Counted from the stretch's first letter, positions 25,416 to 35,054 are shown. The stretch is 64,000 nt of DNA from DASRFR01 sp035651455 (GCA_035651455.1 DASRFR010000058.1:248001-312000); one strand, 5' to 3'. The notes: generated from the sequence alone by a model not told the origin. Translations and numbers: made by a program.

Positions 25416-25949
25416 ATGTCTCAGGTTCAAAATACTAAGAAGCCCTTGACCTACGCAACCAGCCAGGACTTCTGTCGGATCTTCCATGAAAATATGAATA
25501 GCCTCTACCTTTTAAGCCTGTTGTTGACCGCCGACGAGGGTAAGGCAGAGCGTTGCTACGTCCACGGCTTGGAAGACTGCAACGACGGCGGTCCAGTGTT
25601 TAAAGAATGGGCCCACTCCTGGGCGCGGCGCACTATCGTGCAAAATGCAATTCGGATGATCGCACCGCGTGCTGATACCCGCGAAATTGGCAATAACGGA
25701 CCTGCGCGGAACGTGGCAGCCAGTTTCGCCTTGGCGTCCCTCCTCGAGCTGAAAGCATTCGATCGCTTCGCCTATGTATTGTCTGTGCTGGAGAAGTACT
25801 CCGACCACGATTGCTCGCTGCTGCTGGGCTGCTCTCACCAGGACGTCGTAAATGGCCGTTCACGCGCTTCACAGCATCTGGCAAGCACAGGCAACGTTGA
25901 TCCCCTACCTGGCCGGAGCCTTCAGGCTGGCGCCGCTGCCGCACACTAA
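25416..25949 (+). CDS. Degenerate ECF sigma-like protein
   Basis: This 177-residue protein has a first half (F-C-R-I-F-H-E-N-M-N-S-L-Y-L-L-S-L-L-L-T, then A-E-R-C-Y-V-H-G-L-E-D-C, W-A-R-R-T-I-V-Q-N-A-I) that parallels sigma region 2. The segment L-S-V-L-E-K-Y-S-D-H-D-C-S-L-L-L-G-C-S parallels a region 4 helix-turn-helix. The tail after it is low-complexity. GGGGAGGGAGA is a strong RBS. It follows the STAS-like gene directly, so both probably share the sigma-54 promoter. It may be a non-canonical sigma factor or a protein that mimics one; no family name is certain. Confidence 0.6.
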   Translation: MSQVQNTKKPLTYATSQDFCRIFHENMNSLYLLSLLLTADEGKAERCYVHGLEDCNDGGPVFKEWAHSWARRTIVQNAIRMIAPRADTREIGNNGPARNVAASFALASLLELKAFDRFAYVLSVLEKYSDHDCSLLLGCSHQDVVNGRSRASQHLASTGNVDPLPGRSLQAGAAAAH

Positions 25950-26069
25950 TAGCTTTGCTCAATTCATTTCTGAGAAAGCACACACATCCGAAGGCAGAAC
26001 CGACGGTCGCGAACATGCGAAAGTGATAAATATAGCGTCGATAAAGTCCGGACGGTTCGATCGGCGGCT

Positions 26070-27254
26070 ATGAACTCAGAGTACCCAAATGTTGCTACTG
26101 ACGTCGGCACACAACGCCGACTCCGCTCTTCTGCGGGACGCAGATCGCTCTCCCGTATGGTCACGTTCGTCGCTCTCGTTCAATCGATCCTTTCCCTGGC
26201 GCACTGGTTCGTCTACCAGACATGGAGCTTTTTCATCCCGCGAGCGGCAACTCCTGACGCCAATGCACTGCGACTCGCACTAGGCTTACTGTCGGTCTCT
26301 TTCATCACCGCCTCCCTTCTCGCGCATCGCTATGACAATTCCTTGGTGCGGGCGTATTACACCATCGCCGCGGTCTGGTTAGGGACTCTGAACTTCCTCT
26401 TTCTGGGGGCGATCTCCTGCTGGATTTTCTATGTTGCTGCGCTTCTGCTTCGAGTCCATCTGAATCTCCCGGTACTTGCAGCCGTTATCTTGGGCGCAAC
26501 AGCTTTAGCCAGCATCTATGGGTTGCTCAACGCACGTCGCATTCGGGTCAAACGGATCGCGGTAAATTTGCCGGGCTTGCCGCCATCATGGCGGGGACGT
26601 ATTGCCGCGCACGTCACCGATACACATCTGGGACATGTGAATGGGGCCGCCTTTCTCCGGCGGATCGTTGCCATGTTGCGCCAATATCAACCAGACATCG
26701 TATTCGTGACCGGCGATATGTACGACGGAACGCGCGCCGATGTGGCGGCTCTCGCTGCGCCCTGGCTCGACCTCGCGCCGCCGTTCGGCGCCTACTTTGT
26801 AACCGGGAACCACGAGGAGTTTTCGGATCCAAAGAAGTATCTGGACGCCATTCGCGGTGCGGGCGTCTCTGTGTTAGCGAACGACAAGGTAGTCGTGGAC
26901 GGATTGCAAGTTGTGGGCGTGTATTACCACGACACAGTTAATTCCGCCCGCCTCCGATCCATCCTGCAGCGCGCCTTATTGGATCGCGAGCGGGCCAGTA
27001 TTTTCCTGTCTCACGCCCCTTATGGGTTGGCAATTGCGGACGAACTTGGCGTCTCTCTCCAACTCTCCGGCCATACCCACGGGGGTCAACTTTTCCCCTT
27101 TACCTGGTTTACTCGCCGCGTTTTTGGCGAGTACACGTATGGTCTCAAGCGCTTTCGCGACCTGCTCGTCTACACGTCGACTGGCGCCGGCACCTGGGGT
27201 CCGCCCATGCGGATAGGGACCTCGCCTGAGATCGTGCTCATCGAATTCGCGTAG
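26070..27254 (+). CDS. Membrane-anchored metallophosphoesterase
   Basis: This 394-residue protein has about four N-terminal membrane spans (to residue ~155) and then a calcineurin-like phosphoesterase domain with all metal-binding blocks: V-T-D-T-H-L-G-H, V-T-G-D-M-Y-D-G, T-G-N-H-E, L-S-H-A-P and S-G-H-T-H-G-G-Q. This is the layout of YkuE/YaeI-type enzymes, some of which act on UDP-diacylglucosamine or phospholipids. The true substrate is unknown. It starts 120 bp after the sigma-like gene; no sigma-54 element is seen before it. Confidence 0.9.
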   Translation: MNSEYPNVATDVGTQRRLRSSAGRRSLSRMVTFVALVQSILSLAHWFVYQTWSFFIPRAATPDANALRLALGLLSVSFITASLLAHRYDNSLVRAYYTIAAVWLGTLNFLFLGAISCWIFYVAALLLRVHLNLPVLAAVILGATALASIYGLLNARRIRVKRIAVNLPGLPPSWRGRIAAHVTDTHLGHVNGAAFLRRIVAMLRQYQPDIVFVTGDMYDGTRADVAALAAPWLDLAPPFGAYFVTGNHEEFSDPKKYLDAIRGAGVSVLANDKVVVDGLQVVGVYYHDTVNSARLRSILQRALLDRERASIFLSHAPYGLAIADELGVSLQLSGHTHGGQLFPFTWFTRRVFGEYTYGLKRFRDLLVYTSTGAGTWGPPMRIGTSPEIVLIEFA

Positions 27255-27342
27255 CCAACTTCGCGAGATAAGCCGGCGCGTCGCTGCCGTACACATTCTC
27301 AAGCCGCGCAAACCGGCGGTGTTCCCTGGCGTTTCCAGAACA

Positions 27343-28512
27343 TTACCTAGACGGGTAAACAGCCAACGACCGTAGTCCCTGACTCTGAGAATCCGGCGCA
27401 TGGGAATGCGAAGTCTCGGTCAACTCGCATGAATCTCCATTGACCTGCAACTGCAAAACGCCAATCGCCGATAGCAGGCCGTCCTCAGCCACATAGACAT
27501 AGCCGCCATTACCGGTGTTGCTGGCGGTCGCCAAGCCCGCCCCATAAAACCAGCCCACTCCAAAGCCCTTCAGTACGGGTGAGGTGCATCCTGCGGAAAC
27601 GACGCCAATGGTCTTGTCGAAGAAGGCGGCTGTAACCGTGCCACTTTTGTTGTTATCGACGAAAAGCATGCTCTCGTCGGGGCTGAGCAACACGTTGTTC
27701 GCGTCCACGCCGCCCCCGACGGTGTATACGACTGTGGCTGCCAGTTTTCCTGAGGAGATGTCGGAAACCTCCACGGTGGTAGTTCCCGAAATATCGCCGA
27801 AGATGGCATAATACCCGTCCTGCGTCAGCACGACTCCACTTGGATTGTTTCCAGTTTTCGAGCCGCTTGAGAACTGCTCGTCACCATTGGGCACCGGCAC
27901 TCCATTGGAGATGTCGAAGGATTCGATGGAACCATCACCGTACGTGACCACCAGGACATTCCCATTCGCCGCCATCGGGCCAGCCATCCCCAGATCTTTC
28001 CCGATCGCATCAACATCTTTTATGAACTGCAGCTTGCAACCTGGCTGGATCTTGTAGGTTGCGATGGTATAGGTTCCGCTATAGCTCGCATAGACAAAGC
28101 GGTCGTTAGCCGCCAACGTGACACCATTCAGGCCGCCATTATCCAAGCTGGAGCCTGGGAAGTCGCCGGTGACCTTTTGGGTGCTCAGCACAATTCCTGC
28201 AACATCGCTGGAAGCTGAATCCGCAGCAAAGACACACTGCTGGACGCCGTCACTGGCCAGCAGCACGCCAACTCCAGCAAAGTAACCGCCGTCCAGGCCC
28301 TGTCCGCCGGTCGGGATCACCTTCTTGCCTACAAACTTTGGGCCATCGGGGCTGGCCTCCACTGAATAAATGGTCACTGTGTTTGGGCCGAAGACGTCGT
28401 CGTTGGTAATGAGATACCGCGGGTGGGTGGCTGCGAATCCGCTGGTAGAAATGAGCGCAATAAGCAGAGAGGTACAAGCGATGGTCGAAATTTTTTTACC
28501 GAACCGATTCAT
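27343..28512 (-). CDS. Secreted beta-propeller-like protein
   Basis: This 389-residue protein has a signal peptide (M-N-R-F-G-K-K-I-S and an apolar run ending F-A-A-T) and repeated blocks of about 45-50 residues with D-x-x-x-x-x-V-T-I-Y and L-A-A-N-D-R-F-V-Y-A-S. This resembles the YVTN/lactonase seven-bladed propellers. No catalytic residues are obvious. AAGGAGTCAA before the ATG fixes the start at 28512; the frame is open to 28578. It is divergent from the HAF-repeat gene. It is probably an extracytoplasmic protein of unknown role. Confidence 0.65.
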   Translation of the reverse strand: MNRFGKKISTIACTSLLIALISTSGFAATHPRYLITNDDVFGPNTVTIYSVEASPDGPKFVGKKVIPTGGQGLDGGYFAGVGVLLASDGVQQCVFAADSASSDVAGIVLSTQKVTGDFPGSSLDNGGLNGVTLAANDRFVYASYSGTYTIATYKIQPGCKLQFIKDVDAIGKDLGMAGPMAANGNVLVVTYGDGSIESFDISNGVPVPNGDEQFSSGSKTGNNPSGVVLTQDGYYAIFGDISGTTTVEVSDISSGKLAATVVYTVGGGVDANNVLLSPDESMLFVDNNKSGTVTAAFFDKTIGVVSAGCTSPVLKGFGVGWFYGAGLATASNTGNGGYVYVAEDGLLSAIGVLQLQVNGDSCELTETSHSHAPDSQSQGLRSLAVYPSR

Positions 28513-28604
28513 TTGACTCCTTGGGACCCCTAAACCGACAAGCGAAGCAAAATAACATAGGTTCTGACCAGTACTCAACCAGGGTGCCCCCCAAACAGAG
28601 CCAG

Positions 28605-28624
28605 CAGCGCCAGCTTTGGCGCTG
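28605..28624. other. Perfect hairpin in the divergent intergenic region
   Basis: CAGCGCCA-GCTT-TGGCGCTG is a perfect 8-bp stem with a 4-base loop, between the divergent propeller and HAF genes and about 90 bp from each start. With no U-tract and two diverging genes, an operator or a leader structure is more likely than a terminator. Confidence 0.4.
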
Positions 28625-28709
28625 ATGAGTGCGCGGCCAGATCCCGATCGAGCAGCCCTCTTCGGAGAAGCTGCATCCCAAAAGCACTTCCAAGAAGAGG
28701 GAAGCAGGC

Positions 28710-29597
28710 ATGCAAGCTTTTCAGTTCCGCCTATCCTGCGCGATGGTCGTTGCCGTCGCGTTGCTGCTCACAACTATCTCCGTGGCTCAACCCAACAGCT
28801 CGCCCAGCGCTTCGACCATTCAATGCAATATCACTCCGTTTCAGATTCCTGGTCCGACATCTTCTCCAGGCGCAGCTGGCATCAACGATTTCGACACCAT
28901 CGTTGGGTCAGTGACCTACGATCTCACGAAGGCCGAGGGCTTCATTCGCCTTCGCAATGGACATATCACTACTTTTCTTGCGCCCGGCGTCTCCGACACT
29001 TGGCTGACCGGGATCAATGACAGCAATGCTCTCGCAGGTGACGCGACCACCGGTTTTGTCTACCAGAACGGGACCTACACTTATCCCAGCTATCCCGGTG
29101 CGGTATATACCGGGGTCAATGGCATCAACAACAACGGGGACGTAGTCGGGCAATGGCAGGACAGCAGCAATCAGTTTCAGGGCTATCTGCTGGTGAAGGG
29201 CCAATACACGAACCTACAATTTCCTGGTGGCAACAACACAAATCCGACGGGTGTGAACGATAGCGATGTCGTGGTCGGCAACTTCCTAGACGCCTCGTTT
29301 ACGCAGCACGGCTTTGTTTATGCGGTGGGCAAATATCAGCAAATCGATTTTCCCGGCGCTTCGAGCACGGTCGTTGCTGACATAAACGACAATAATGAAA
29401 TGGTGGGCTGGTATTGGCCGGCTTTAGGACAGATCAGCGGGTTCGTTTACTTGAATGGGCAATTTAAGACCCTGGTGATCCCTAATGCCAACGACGGAGT
29501 TTCCATCAGTGCAGTAAACAAGGCAGGACACATCGCAGGCGTAATGGGTGTTACCAACCGAACCGACGTCGTATTCCTGGGAGTGAACTGCCACTGA
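28710..29597 (+). CDS. Secreted HAF-repeat protein
   Basis: This 295-residue protein has a signal peptide (M-Q-A-F-Q-F-R-L-S and an apolar run ending V-A-Q). It contains about six repeats of the extracellular HAF type: G-I-N-D-F-D-T-I-V-G, G-I-N-D-S-N-A-L-A-G, G-I-N-N-N-G-D-V-V-G, G-V-N-D-S-D-V-V-V-G, D-I-N-D-N-N-E-M-V-G, A-V-N-K-A-G-H-I-A-G. Each is followed by G-F-V/L-Y strands. Such proteins are frequent in Acidobacteriota and related soil bacteria and are thought to be surface propellers. GAGGGAAGCAGGC precedes the ATG. Function unknown. Confidence 0.75.
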   Translation: MQAFQFRLSCAMVVAVALLLTTISVAQPNSSPSASTIQCNITPFQIPGPTSSPGAAGINDFDTIVGSVTYDLTKAEGFIRLRNGHITTFLAPGVSDTWLTGINDSNALAGDATTGFVYQNGTYTYPSYPGAVYTGVNGINNNGDVVGQWQDSSNQFQGYLLVKGQYTNLQFPGGNNTNPTGVNDSDVVVGNFLDASFTQHGFVYAVGKYQQIDFPGASSTVVADINDNNEMVGWYWPALGQISGFVYLNGQFKTLVIPNANDGVSISAVNKAGHIAGVMGVTNRTDVVFLGVNCH

Positions 29598-29621
29598 TTC
29601 TCTAGTGTGAATGGATAGGGC

Positions 29622-29644
29622 CGGGCGTCAATCTTTGGCGCCCG
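29622..29644. terminator. Hairpin between convergent genes
   Basis: CGGGCGTCAA-TCT-TTGGCGCCCG folds into a 10-bp stem (one G-U pair) with a 3-base loop, 25 bases after the HAF gene stop and just beyond the stop of the convergent gene. Neither strand has a following U-tract, so it would be a bidirectional but imperfect terminator. Confidence 0.5.
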
Positions 29645-29655
29645 AGCATATCCGC

Positions 29656-30516
29656 TCAGTGAGTGGCTTCTAAACGGGCGATTTCCTGAGCGAACAAGGG
29701 ATTGGCAGGAAATTCGGTATGCAGGGATTCCAGCAATTCTCGCGCGCGCACTATATCTTTTTCGCGCACATATGCGATAGCCAGCAGAATACGCGCAAAC
29801 GGCGCAAGGTAATGCCCCTTTGCTGCTGTTAACTGCAACTCGGCCATGCCCGCCTGCTTATCAGCAGAGACGCCACCCAGCCGCAAAAACCAGCGAACCG
29901 GCGCCGCCATGGTGCCCGTGATGTATTTGCTGATACCGGCGCCGAGATGCGCGTCATAACAGGACGGATCCACCGCCAGCAGTTGGTTAGCCCAGTTGCT
30001 GGCATCGCGCGTGTAGTGCAAAGATGCCAGGTTTCGCTTTTCGATGAGGGCGGCATAGTCGGCGCGAAGTCCTGAGGCGAGGGTCATGGCAAACAATGCG
30101 TCACGATCCTTAGGATCATGCCCGAGACGGACGCGCGAAAGGCTTTCGGATCTATCGAGAGTTGCGTAGATCTCATCGCGGACTGATGTGTCGGGCGTTA
30201 GCTTTTTCCGGGAGGCAAAGGCCGTGTCGCTCGCATAAAACTGTGCCTGCAGGATTCCCAGCCGGTTGAATTCTGAAAAAAGCAAGCCGGCACCCTCGCT
30301 AACCGGTCCGAGAGGATTATCGGGATGGCCTTTACCCCAGGCCGAGAACTCACTCTGGGCACCGGCGAAATCCAGCTCGTAGAGGTCGCGATATCCAAGA
30401 TCGAGCGACGCAGCTTTGCCGTTGTCCGCGGCAGCAGGTAATTCGAGAGTGCACAAGGTCAGCAGCACCACAAGCAATTGCAGTACACTGACGCATTTGA
30501 AAAATCGCTGGTTCAT
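29656..30516 (-). CDS. Secreted helical-repeat (TPR-like) protein
   Basis: This 286-residue protein has a signal peptide (M-N-Q-R-F-F-K-C and an apolar run ending P-A-A-A) and predicted all-helical repeats: L-G-Y-R-D-L-Y-E-L-D-F-A-G-A near the start, and A-R-E-L-L-E-S-L-H-T-E-F-P-A-N-P near the end. This matches TPR-type proteins that count or bind partners in the periplasm. The frame is open to 30549. No catalytic motif is seen. It is convergent with the HAF gene and divergent from the glucoamylase. Confidence 0.65.
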   Translation of the reverse strand: MNQRFFKCVSVLQLLVVLLTLCTLELPAAADNGKAASLDLGYRDLYELDFAGAQSEFSAWGKGHPDNPLGPVSEGAGLLFSEFNRLGILQAQFYASDTAFASRKKLTPDTSVRDEIYATLDRSESLSRVRLGHDPKDRDALFAMTLASGLRADYAALIEKRNLASLHYTRDASNWANQLLAVDPSCYDAHLGAGISKYITGTMAAPVRWFLRLGGVSADKQAGMAELQLTAAKGHYLAPFARILLAIAYVREKDIVRARELLESLHTEFPANPLFAQEIARLEATH

Positions 30517-30700
30517 GAAATTCTTGGGCTCACAATTTGCGTCCGACAACCCACAGACCGAAATCCTCTGGGCCTGATCTGTTAGATGCTTTATAGCTCG
30601 ATGCTCCTGGATTTTCGGTCACTCAATCGGTAAAACTTTGTAAAAAGATTGTCACCCGATGCGATGCATAGCGCCTCCCAAAGTTATGAGGGGATAAGAA

Positions 30701-33103
30701 GTGAGTAATGATTTCGAAGTATACGCACCGGGCTGGCCCGGAATCCCGCCCCGCTGGACCTCGAGCGCCAAAGCCGGCGTGGGTACGGCGCTGACCCTCC
30801 ATAGCCGCGTGTGGTTCACAATGAGCCACGGAATTCTCAATGAGGTTTACTTCCCGCGCGTTGACCAGGCCTGCACGCGCGACATGGGCCTCCTGATCAC
30901 CGATAATTCAGGCTATTTTTCCGAAGAAAAACGGCATTGCAGCTTCGAGAATATCCCGCTCGAGCCGGGAGTTCCTGTTTATGAATTGACTAACACGTCA
31001 CTCGATGGCCGATACCGGATCGAGAAGGAAATCTTCAGTGATCCGTACCGCAATGTAATCCTGCAGAAGGTCCGGTTTCATGTGCTGAAGGGCCAGTTGA
31101 AGGACTATCGAGTGTACGTTCTGCTGGCGCCGCATCTTGAAAATTTTGGGAATGGCAATACGGGATGGCTTGGCGATTACAAAGGCGTTCCAATGCTATT
31201 TGCGGAGCGGGGAGCGACTGCCTTGGGTCTGGCGTGCTCTTCGCCGTGGCGGAAGCGGTCAGTGGGCTTTGTCGGGGTTTCGGATGGATGGCAGGACATC
31301 TCGCAACATGGCGAAATGCAATGGGAATACACGCGGGCGGAAAACGGAAACATCGCCCTTGCTGGGGAAATAGACATTCAAGCCTCAAACGGAGAATTCG
31401 TGCTCGGGCTGGGTCTTGGAGGCATTTGGGCGGAAGCTGGACAGCAGGTGCTCTCCACGTTGCTTGAGGACTATGAAGATGTGCGGTCCCAGTATGTCTC
31501 GCATTGGAAAATCTGGCAGAAATCATTGCTGAATCTCGACGCGAGCCAGCGGGAGTGCGATCTTTACCGCGCGAGTATGGCGGTCTTGCGAGCTCATGAA
31601 TCAAAAGATTTCCTGGGCGGCACCATTGCCAGCCTGTCTATTCCCTGGGGCTTCAATAAGGGAGATGAGGACCTCGGCGGCTATCACCTTGTCTGGCCGC
31701 GCGATCTGGTGGAAACAGCAATTGGATTTCTCGCCGGGGGCGCGGTTATCGACGCTCTTCGTGTTCTGCGATATTTGGAGGTAACCCAGGAAAGCGACGG
31801 CCACTGGCCGCAGAACATGTGGCTCGATGGCCGTGCGTACTGGAGTGGACTGCAGATGGATGAGACGGCCTTCCCCATTCTGCTGGTCGATATCCTGCGG
31901 CGCAAGGCTCCAAAGGAACTAGGCTCGCTCGCCCGCTGGTGGCCAATGGTGAAAAAGGCGGCTGGGTTCCTTGTTCGCAATGGACCGGTAACCCAACAGG
32001 ACCGGTGGGAGGAGGATGGCGGGTATTCTCCCTTTACGTTGGCCGTTGAAATCGCCGCGCTCCTGGCAGCAGCGGATATAGCTGACTCGGTCGGGCGGTC
32101 CGCGACTGCGGGCTACCTGCGGGACGCCGCCGACAACTGGAACGACAACGTTGAACGCTGGACCTACGCCACGGATACACTCCTGGCCAAGCAGGTCGGC
32201 GTTGATGGTTACTATGTGCGGATCACGCCGCCCGAACTGGACGGTGCGGACTCCCCCCTGCATGGATTCGTGCCGATCAAGAACCGTCCACTGGATCAAG
32301 CCAACGATGAAGCGGTCCATGTGATCAGTCCCGACAGTCTGGCCCTCGTTCGGTTCGGCTTACGTGCGCCCAGCGATCCGCGAATTCTGAACACCATCAA
32401 AGTCATCGATGCGCTGCTGCGGGTGAAGCTGCCACAGGGGCCGTGCTGGTATCGGTATAACGGGGATGGTTATGGCGAACATGAGGACGGCTCCGCTTTC
32501 GACGGAACGGGGATAGGCAGACCCTGGCCGTTGCTGGCCGGTGAGCGCGCTCATTACGAATTGGCGGCGGGCAGGCCAGACACTGCGGAGGCGCTTTTGC
32601 GTGTCATGGAAGGATCGACCGAGGGCAGCCGGCTAATCCCTGAACAGGTTTGGGACGGCAAAGACATTCCTGAGCGGGAGCTGTTTCTCGGGAAACCTTC
32701 GGGGTCGGCATGTCCCCTGGTGTGGGCCCACGCTGAATACATTAAACTGCGCCGATCCTTGCTCGACGGCGAAGTCTTCGATCAGCCCCCACAACCAGTA
32801 CAGCGGTACCAGCGCGAGAAGAAGACCTCGGCTTATTTCGGCTGGCGCTATAACAACAAGCCTCGCTCTATGCCTTGTGGGAAGATCTTGCGATTCGTGC
32901 TGCTCTCGCCGGCTATGGTGCATTGGAGCTTCGATCAGTGGCATACAACCAAGGATACAAACAGCATCGCTACCGGGCTGGGCGTTCACGTTGCTGACGT
33001 GCCTTCTGACAAGCTGAGATGCGGCCAGGAGATTTGGTTTACATTTTACTGGCGTGAATCTGAGCGATGGGAAGGAGCAGATTTTGCAGTGAAGGTAGAG
33101 TGA
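30701..33103 (+). CDS. Glucoamylase / glucodextranase (GH15 family)
   Basis: This 800-residue glycoside hydrolase has an N-terminal glucodextranase-N-like beta domain (to about residue 280). The (alpha/alpha)6 barrel of GH15 follows, marked by N-K-G-D-E-D-L-G-G-Y-H-L-V-W-P-R-D-L, W-P-Q-N-M-W-L-D-G, and the general-base-side block L-I-P-E-Q-V-W-D. It should release glucose from the non-reducing ends of alpha-glucans such as starch, glycogen or dextrin. The start is GTG with GAGGGG upstream. No signal peptide is visible, so the enzyme is probably cytoplasmic, which would suit intracellular glycogen or imported dextrins. Confidence 0.92.
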   Translation: MSNDFEVYAPGWPGIPPRWTSSAKAGVGTALTLHSRVWFTMSHGILNEVYFPRVDQACTRDMGLLITDNSGYFSEEKRHCSFENIPLEPGVPVYELTNTSLDGRYRIEKEIFSDPYRNVILQKVRFHVLKGQLKDYRVYVLLAPHLENFGNGNTGWLGDYKGVPMLFAERGATALGLACSSPWRKRSVGFVGVSDGWQDISQHGEMQWEYTRAENGNIALAGEIDIQASNGEFVLGLGLGGIWAEAGQQVLSTLLEDYEDVRSQYVSHWKIWQKSLLNLDASQRECDLYRASMAVLRAHESKDFLGGTIASLSIPWGFNKGDEDLGGYHLVWPRDLVETAIGFLAGGAVIDALRVLRYLEVTQESDGHWPQNMWLDGRAYWSGLQMDETAFPILLVDILRRKAPKELGSLARWWPMVKKAAGFLVRNGPVTQQDRWEEDGGYSPFTLAVEIAALLAAADIADSVGRSATAGYLRDAADNWNDNVERWTYATDTLLAKQVGVDGYYVRITPPELDGADSPLHGFVPIKNRPLDQANDEAVHVISPDSLALVRFGLRAPSDPRILNTIKVIDALLRVKLPQGPCWYRYNGDGYGEHEDGSAFDGTGIGRPWPLLAGERAHYELAAGRPDTAEALLRVMEGSTEGSRLIPEQVWDGKDIPERELFLGKPSGSACPLVWAHAEYIKLRRSLLDGEVFDQPPQPVQRYQREKKTSAYFGWRYNNKPRSMPCGKILRFVLLSPAMVHWSFDQWHTTKDTNSIATGLGVHVADVPSDKLRCGQEIWFTFYWRESERWEGADFAVKVE

Positions 33104-33215
33104 AGTAGAGACGCCGGTCACAAGCCGCAGCCGCTGGAGTTTGCCGGGCATGTTGAAGCGCTGGCCCGCAAACGAAACTTTCAGCAGCAGCTTCCAAATT
33201 TAAGATGCGACGTGG

Positions 33216-35054
33216 TTAATGACCCATTCGGAAGCTTGCCACCTGCGCTGGTTCGGCGGCGTCAGGTTCGCCGCCCCAGCCTTGACGAGAAATATTCACG
33301 TAGAGCAACGCCGCGCAAACAGCGGAGCCAAGAAGCAAACCGATCCCCAGCCCTAATGGACCCATGAGCACATGCCCGAGGCCAAATAGTGCCAGGTAGA
33401 CCATCGCGCACCCGAGTATCCACGCGATGAGGTTGCTTCCCAGGTCGCGCGTGGCGGGCACTTCTGGAGTCAACTGCGCGATGGGCTGCCATCCGCGGAC
33501 GTCAGGCCGGGCCTTGCGATAGAAGTCGACGAGAATGCGCTCGCTCTCAGGACTCGTCAAAAAGGTCACAGAAACCCAGACCACTGTGGTCACAACGGTG
33601 GTCAATAGAGCTCGCGCCGCTGAATCGACGGCCGAGCCGCCCGGGTAAAAATTGGCTACCCTCAATCCCACGCTCACCAGCAGCGCAGTCGCCATAGCCG
33701 AGATCTCGCTCCAGGCGTTAATTCGCCACCAATACCAGCGCAGAAGATACACGCCTCCCGTGCCGGCGCCCGCTTCAAGAACGACCCGCCAGCCTTCGCC
33801 TACCGACGTCAGCAACGCGGAAACCAGCGCCGAGCAGATCACCAGCAATACGGTTACGAGTCGGGATGCAACCACGTAATGGTTTTCAGTGGCATGCTGC
33901 TTCACAAAGCGACGATAGAAGTCCGCGACCAGGTACGAAGCGCCCCAGTTCAATTGCGTCGCAATGGTCGACATAAAAGCCGCCATGAATCCGGCGATCA
34001 CAATCCCTCGTAGCGCCGGCGGAACATAGTGAGAGACAACCAGCATGTAACCGGTTTCCGGGTGATCGAGATGGGGATAAAGAACGATAGCCGCAAGCCC
34101 GGTAAGTATCCAGGGCCAGGGGCGGAGCGCGTAGTGTGCAACGTTGAACCATAGTACGGAAAGTAATCCGTTCTTCTCATCTCGAGAACTGAAGATGCGT
34201 TGCGCGATATAACCGCCGCCCCCCGGTTCAGCCCCCGGATACCAGAAGGCCCACCATTGCACTCCGATATTGACCAGGAAGGATAGGCCACTGAGTACCC
34301 AGAGCGCTTCTTCGCGAATAGGCCGCGAAAAGTCCGGGAAGAATGCCGTCGGATCTCCGGTCCCGGGGCCAGCAGCTACACGCATTGCCGCTAATTTATC
34401 GAGCAGCGCTGTCATCCCGCCCGCCGCATGGATCGCGTACCAGGCCACTCCGATCACGATCGCCATCTTGAGGGCAAACTGGAAAAGGTCGGTCCACAAA
34501 ACGCCCCAAAGTCCTCCTAATGCCACATAGAGACCGGTGAAGGGGATCAGGAAGAACACGCAGATCGCAAGAGCATTTCGGTCAGTGACTCCCAGCGTAG
34601 TGGCGACAATGCTGGTCATCGCCTTAGTAACCCAGCCGAGTATCAGGCAATTCATCAGCAGGCCGAGATAGATGGCGCGAAAACCGCGCAGAAACGCAGC
34701 CGGCTTTCCGGAGTAACGCATCTCTGCAAACTGCACGTCCGTGAGCAAGCCGGAACGGCGCCACAGCCGGGCAAACAGAAACACCGTCATCATGCCCGAA
34801 AGAAGAAAAGCCCACCACAGCCAGTTCCCTGCTATGCCTTGCGTATACACGAGTCCCGTAACGACCAGAGGCGTATCCGCCGCAAAGGTCGTGGCCACCA
34901 TCGACGTGCCGGCTAGCCACCAACTTACATTGCGTCCGGAAACAAAATAATCGTCAACGCTTTTACCGGAACGGCCGCGGAAATAGAGTCCCAGGAACAG
35001 CGTGATCAGCAGGTAGCCGACAATGGCCGACCAGTCGAGGAGGGTGAAGTTCAT
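33216..35054 (-). CDS. Sodium:solute symporter (SSS family)
   Basis: This 612-residue inner-membrane protein has about 13 spans. It begins with the SSS N-terminus (D-W-S-A-I-V-G-Y-L-L), followed by D-D-Y-F-V-S-G-R-N-V-S-W-W and the first sodium-site region A-G-T-S-M-V-A-T-T-F-A-A-D-T. The G-R-N-x-x-W-W segment is typical of the family. The C-terminal 120 residues extend beyond the common core. It probably couples sodium influx to uptake of an organic solute, but the substrate cannot be told from the sequence or from neighbours. Confidence 0.88.
   Translation of the reverse strand: MNFTLLDWSAIVGYLLITLFLGLYFRGRSGKSVDDYFVSGRNVSWWLAGTSMVATTFAADTPLVVTGLVYTQGIAGNWLWWAFLLSGMMTVFLFARLWRRSGLLTDVQFAEMRYSGKPAAFLRGFRAIYLGLLMNCLILGWVTKAMTSIVATTLGVTDRNALAICVFFLIPFTGLYVALGGLWGVLWTDLFQFALKMAIVIGVAWYAIHAAGGMTALLDKLAAMRVAAGPGTGDPTAFFPDFSRPIREEALWVLSGLSFLVNIGVQWWAFWYPGAEPGGGGYIAQRIFSSRDEKNGLLSVLWFNVAHYALRPWPWILTGLAAIVLYPHLDHPETGYMLVVSHYVPPALRGIVIAGFMAAFMSTIATQLNWGASYLVADFYRRFVKQHATENHYVVASRLVTVLLVICSALVSALLTSVGEGWRVVLEAGAGTGGVYLLRWYWWRINAWSEISAMATALLVSVGLRVANFYPGGSAVDSAARALLTTVVTTVVWVSVTFLTSPESERILVDFYRKARPDVRGWQPIAQLTPEVPATRDLGSNLIAWILGCAMVYLALFGLGHVLMGPLGLGIGLLLGSAVCAALLYVNISRQGWGGEPDAAEPAQVASFRMGH

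Noticed and set aside
30557..30619. ACCGAAATCC and GGATTTTCGGT inverted repeat before the glucoamylase gene
   Set aside because: The arms are 42 bp apart with a one-base bulge and no further support; chance is likely.
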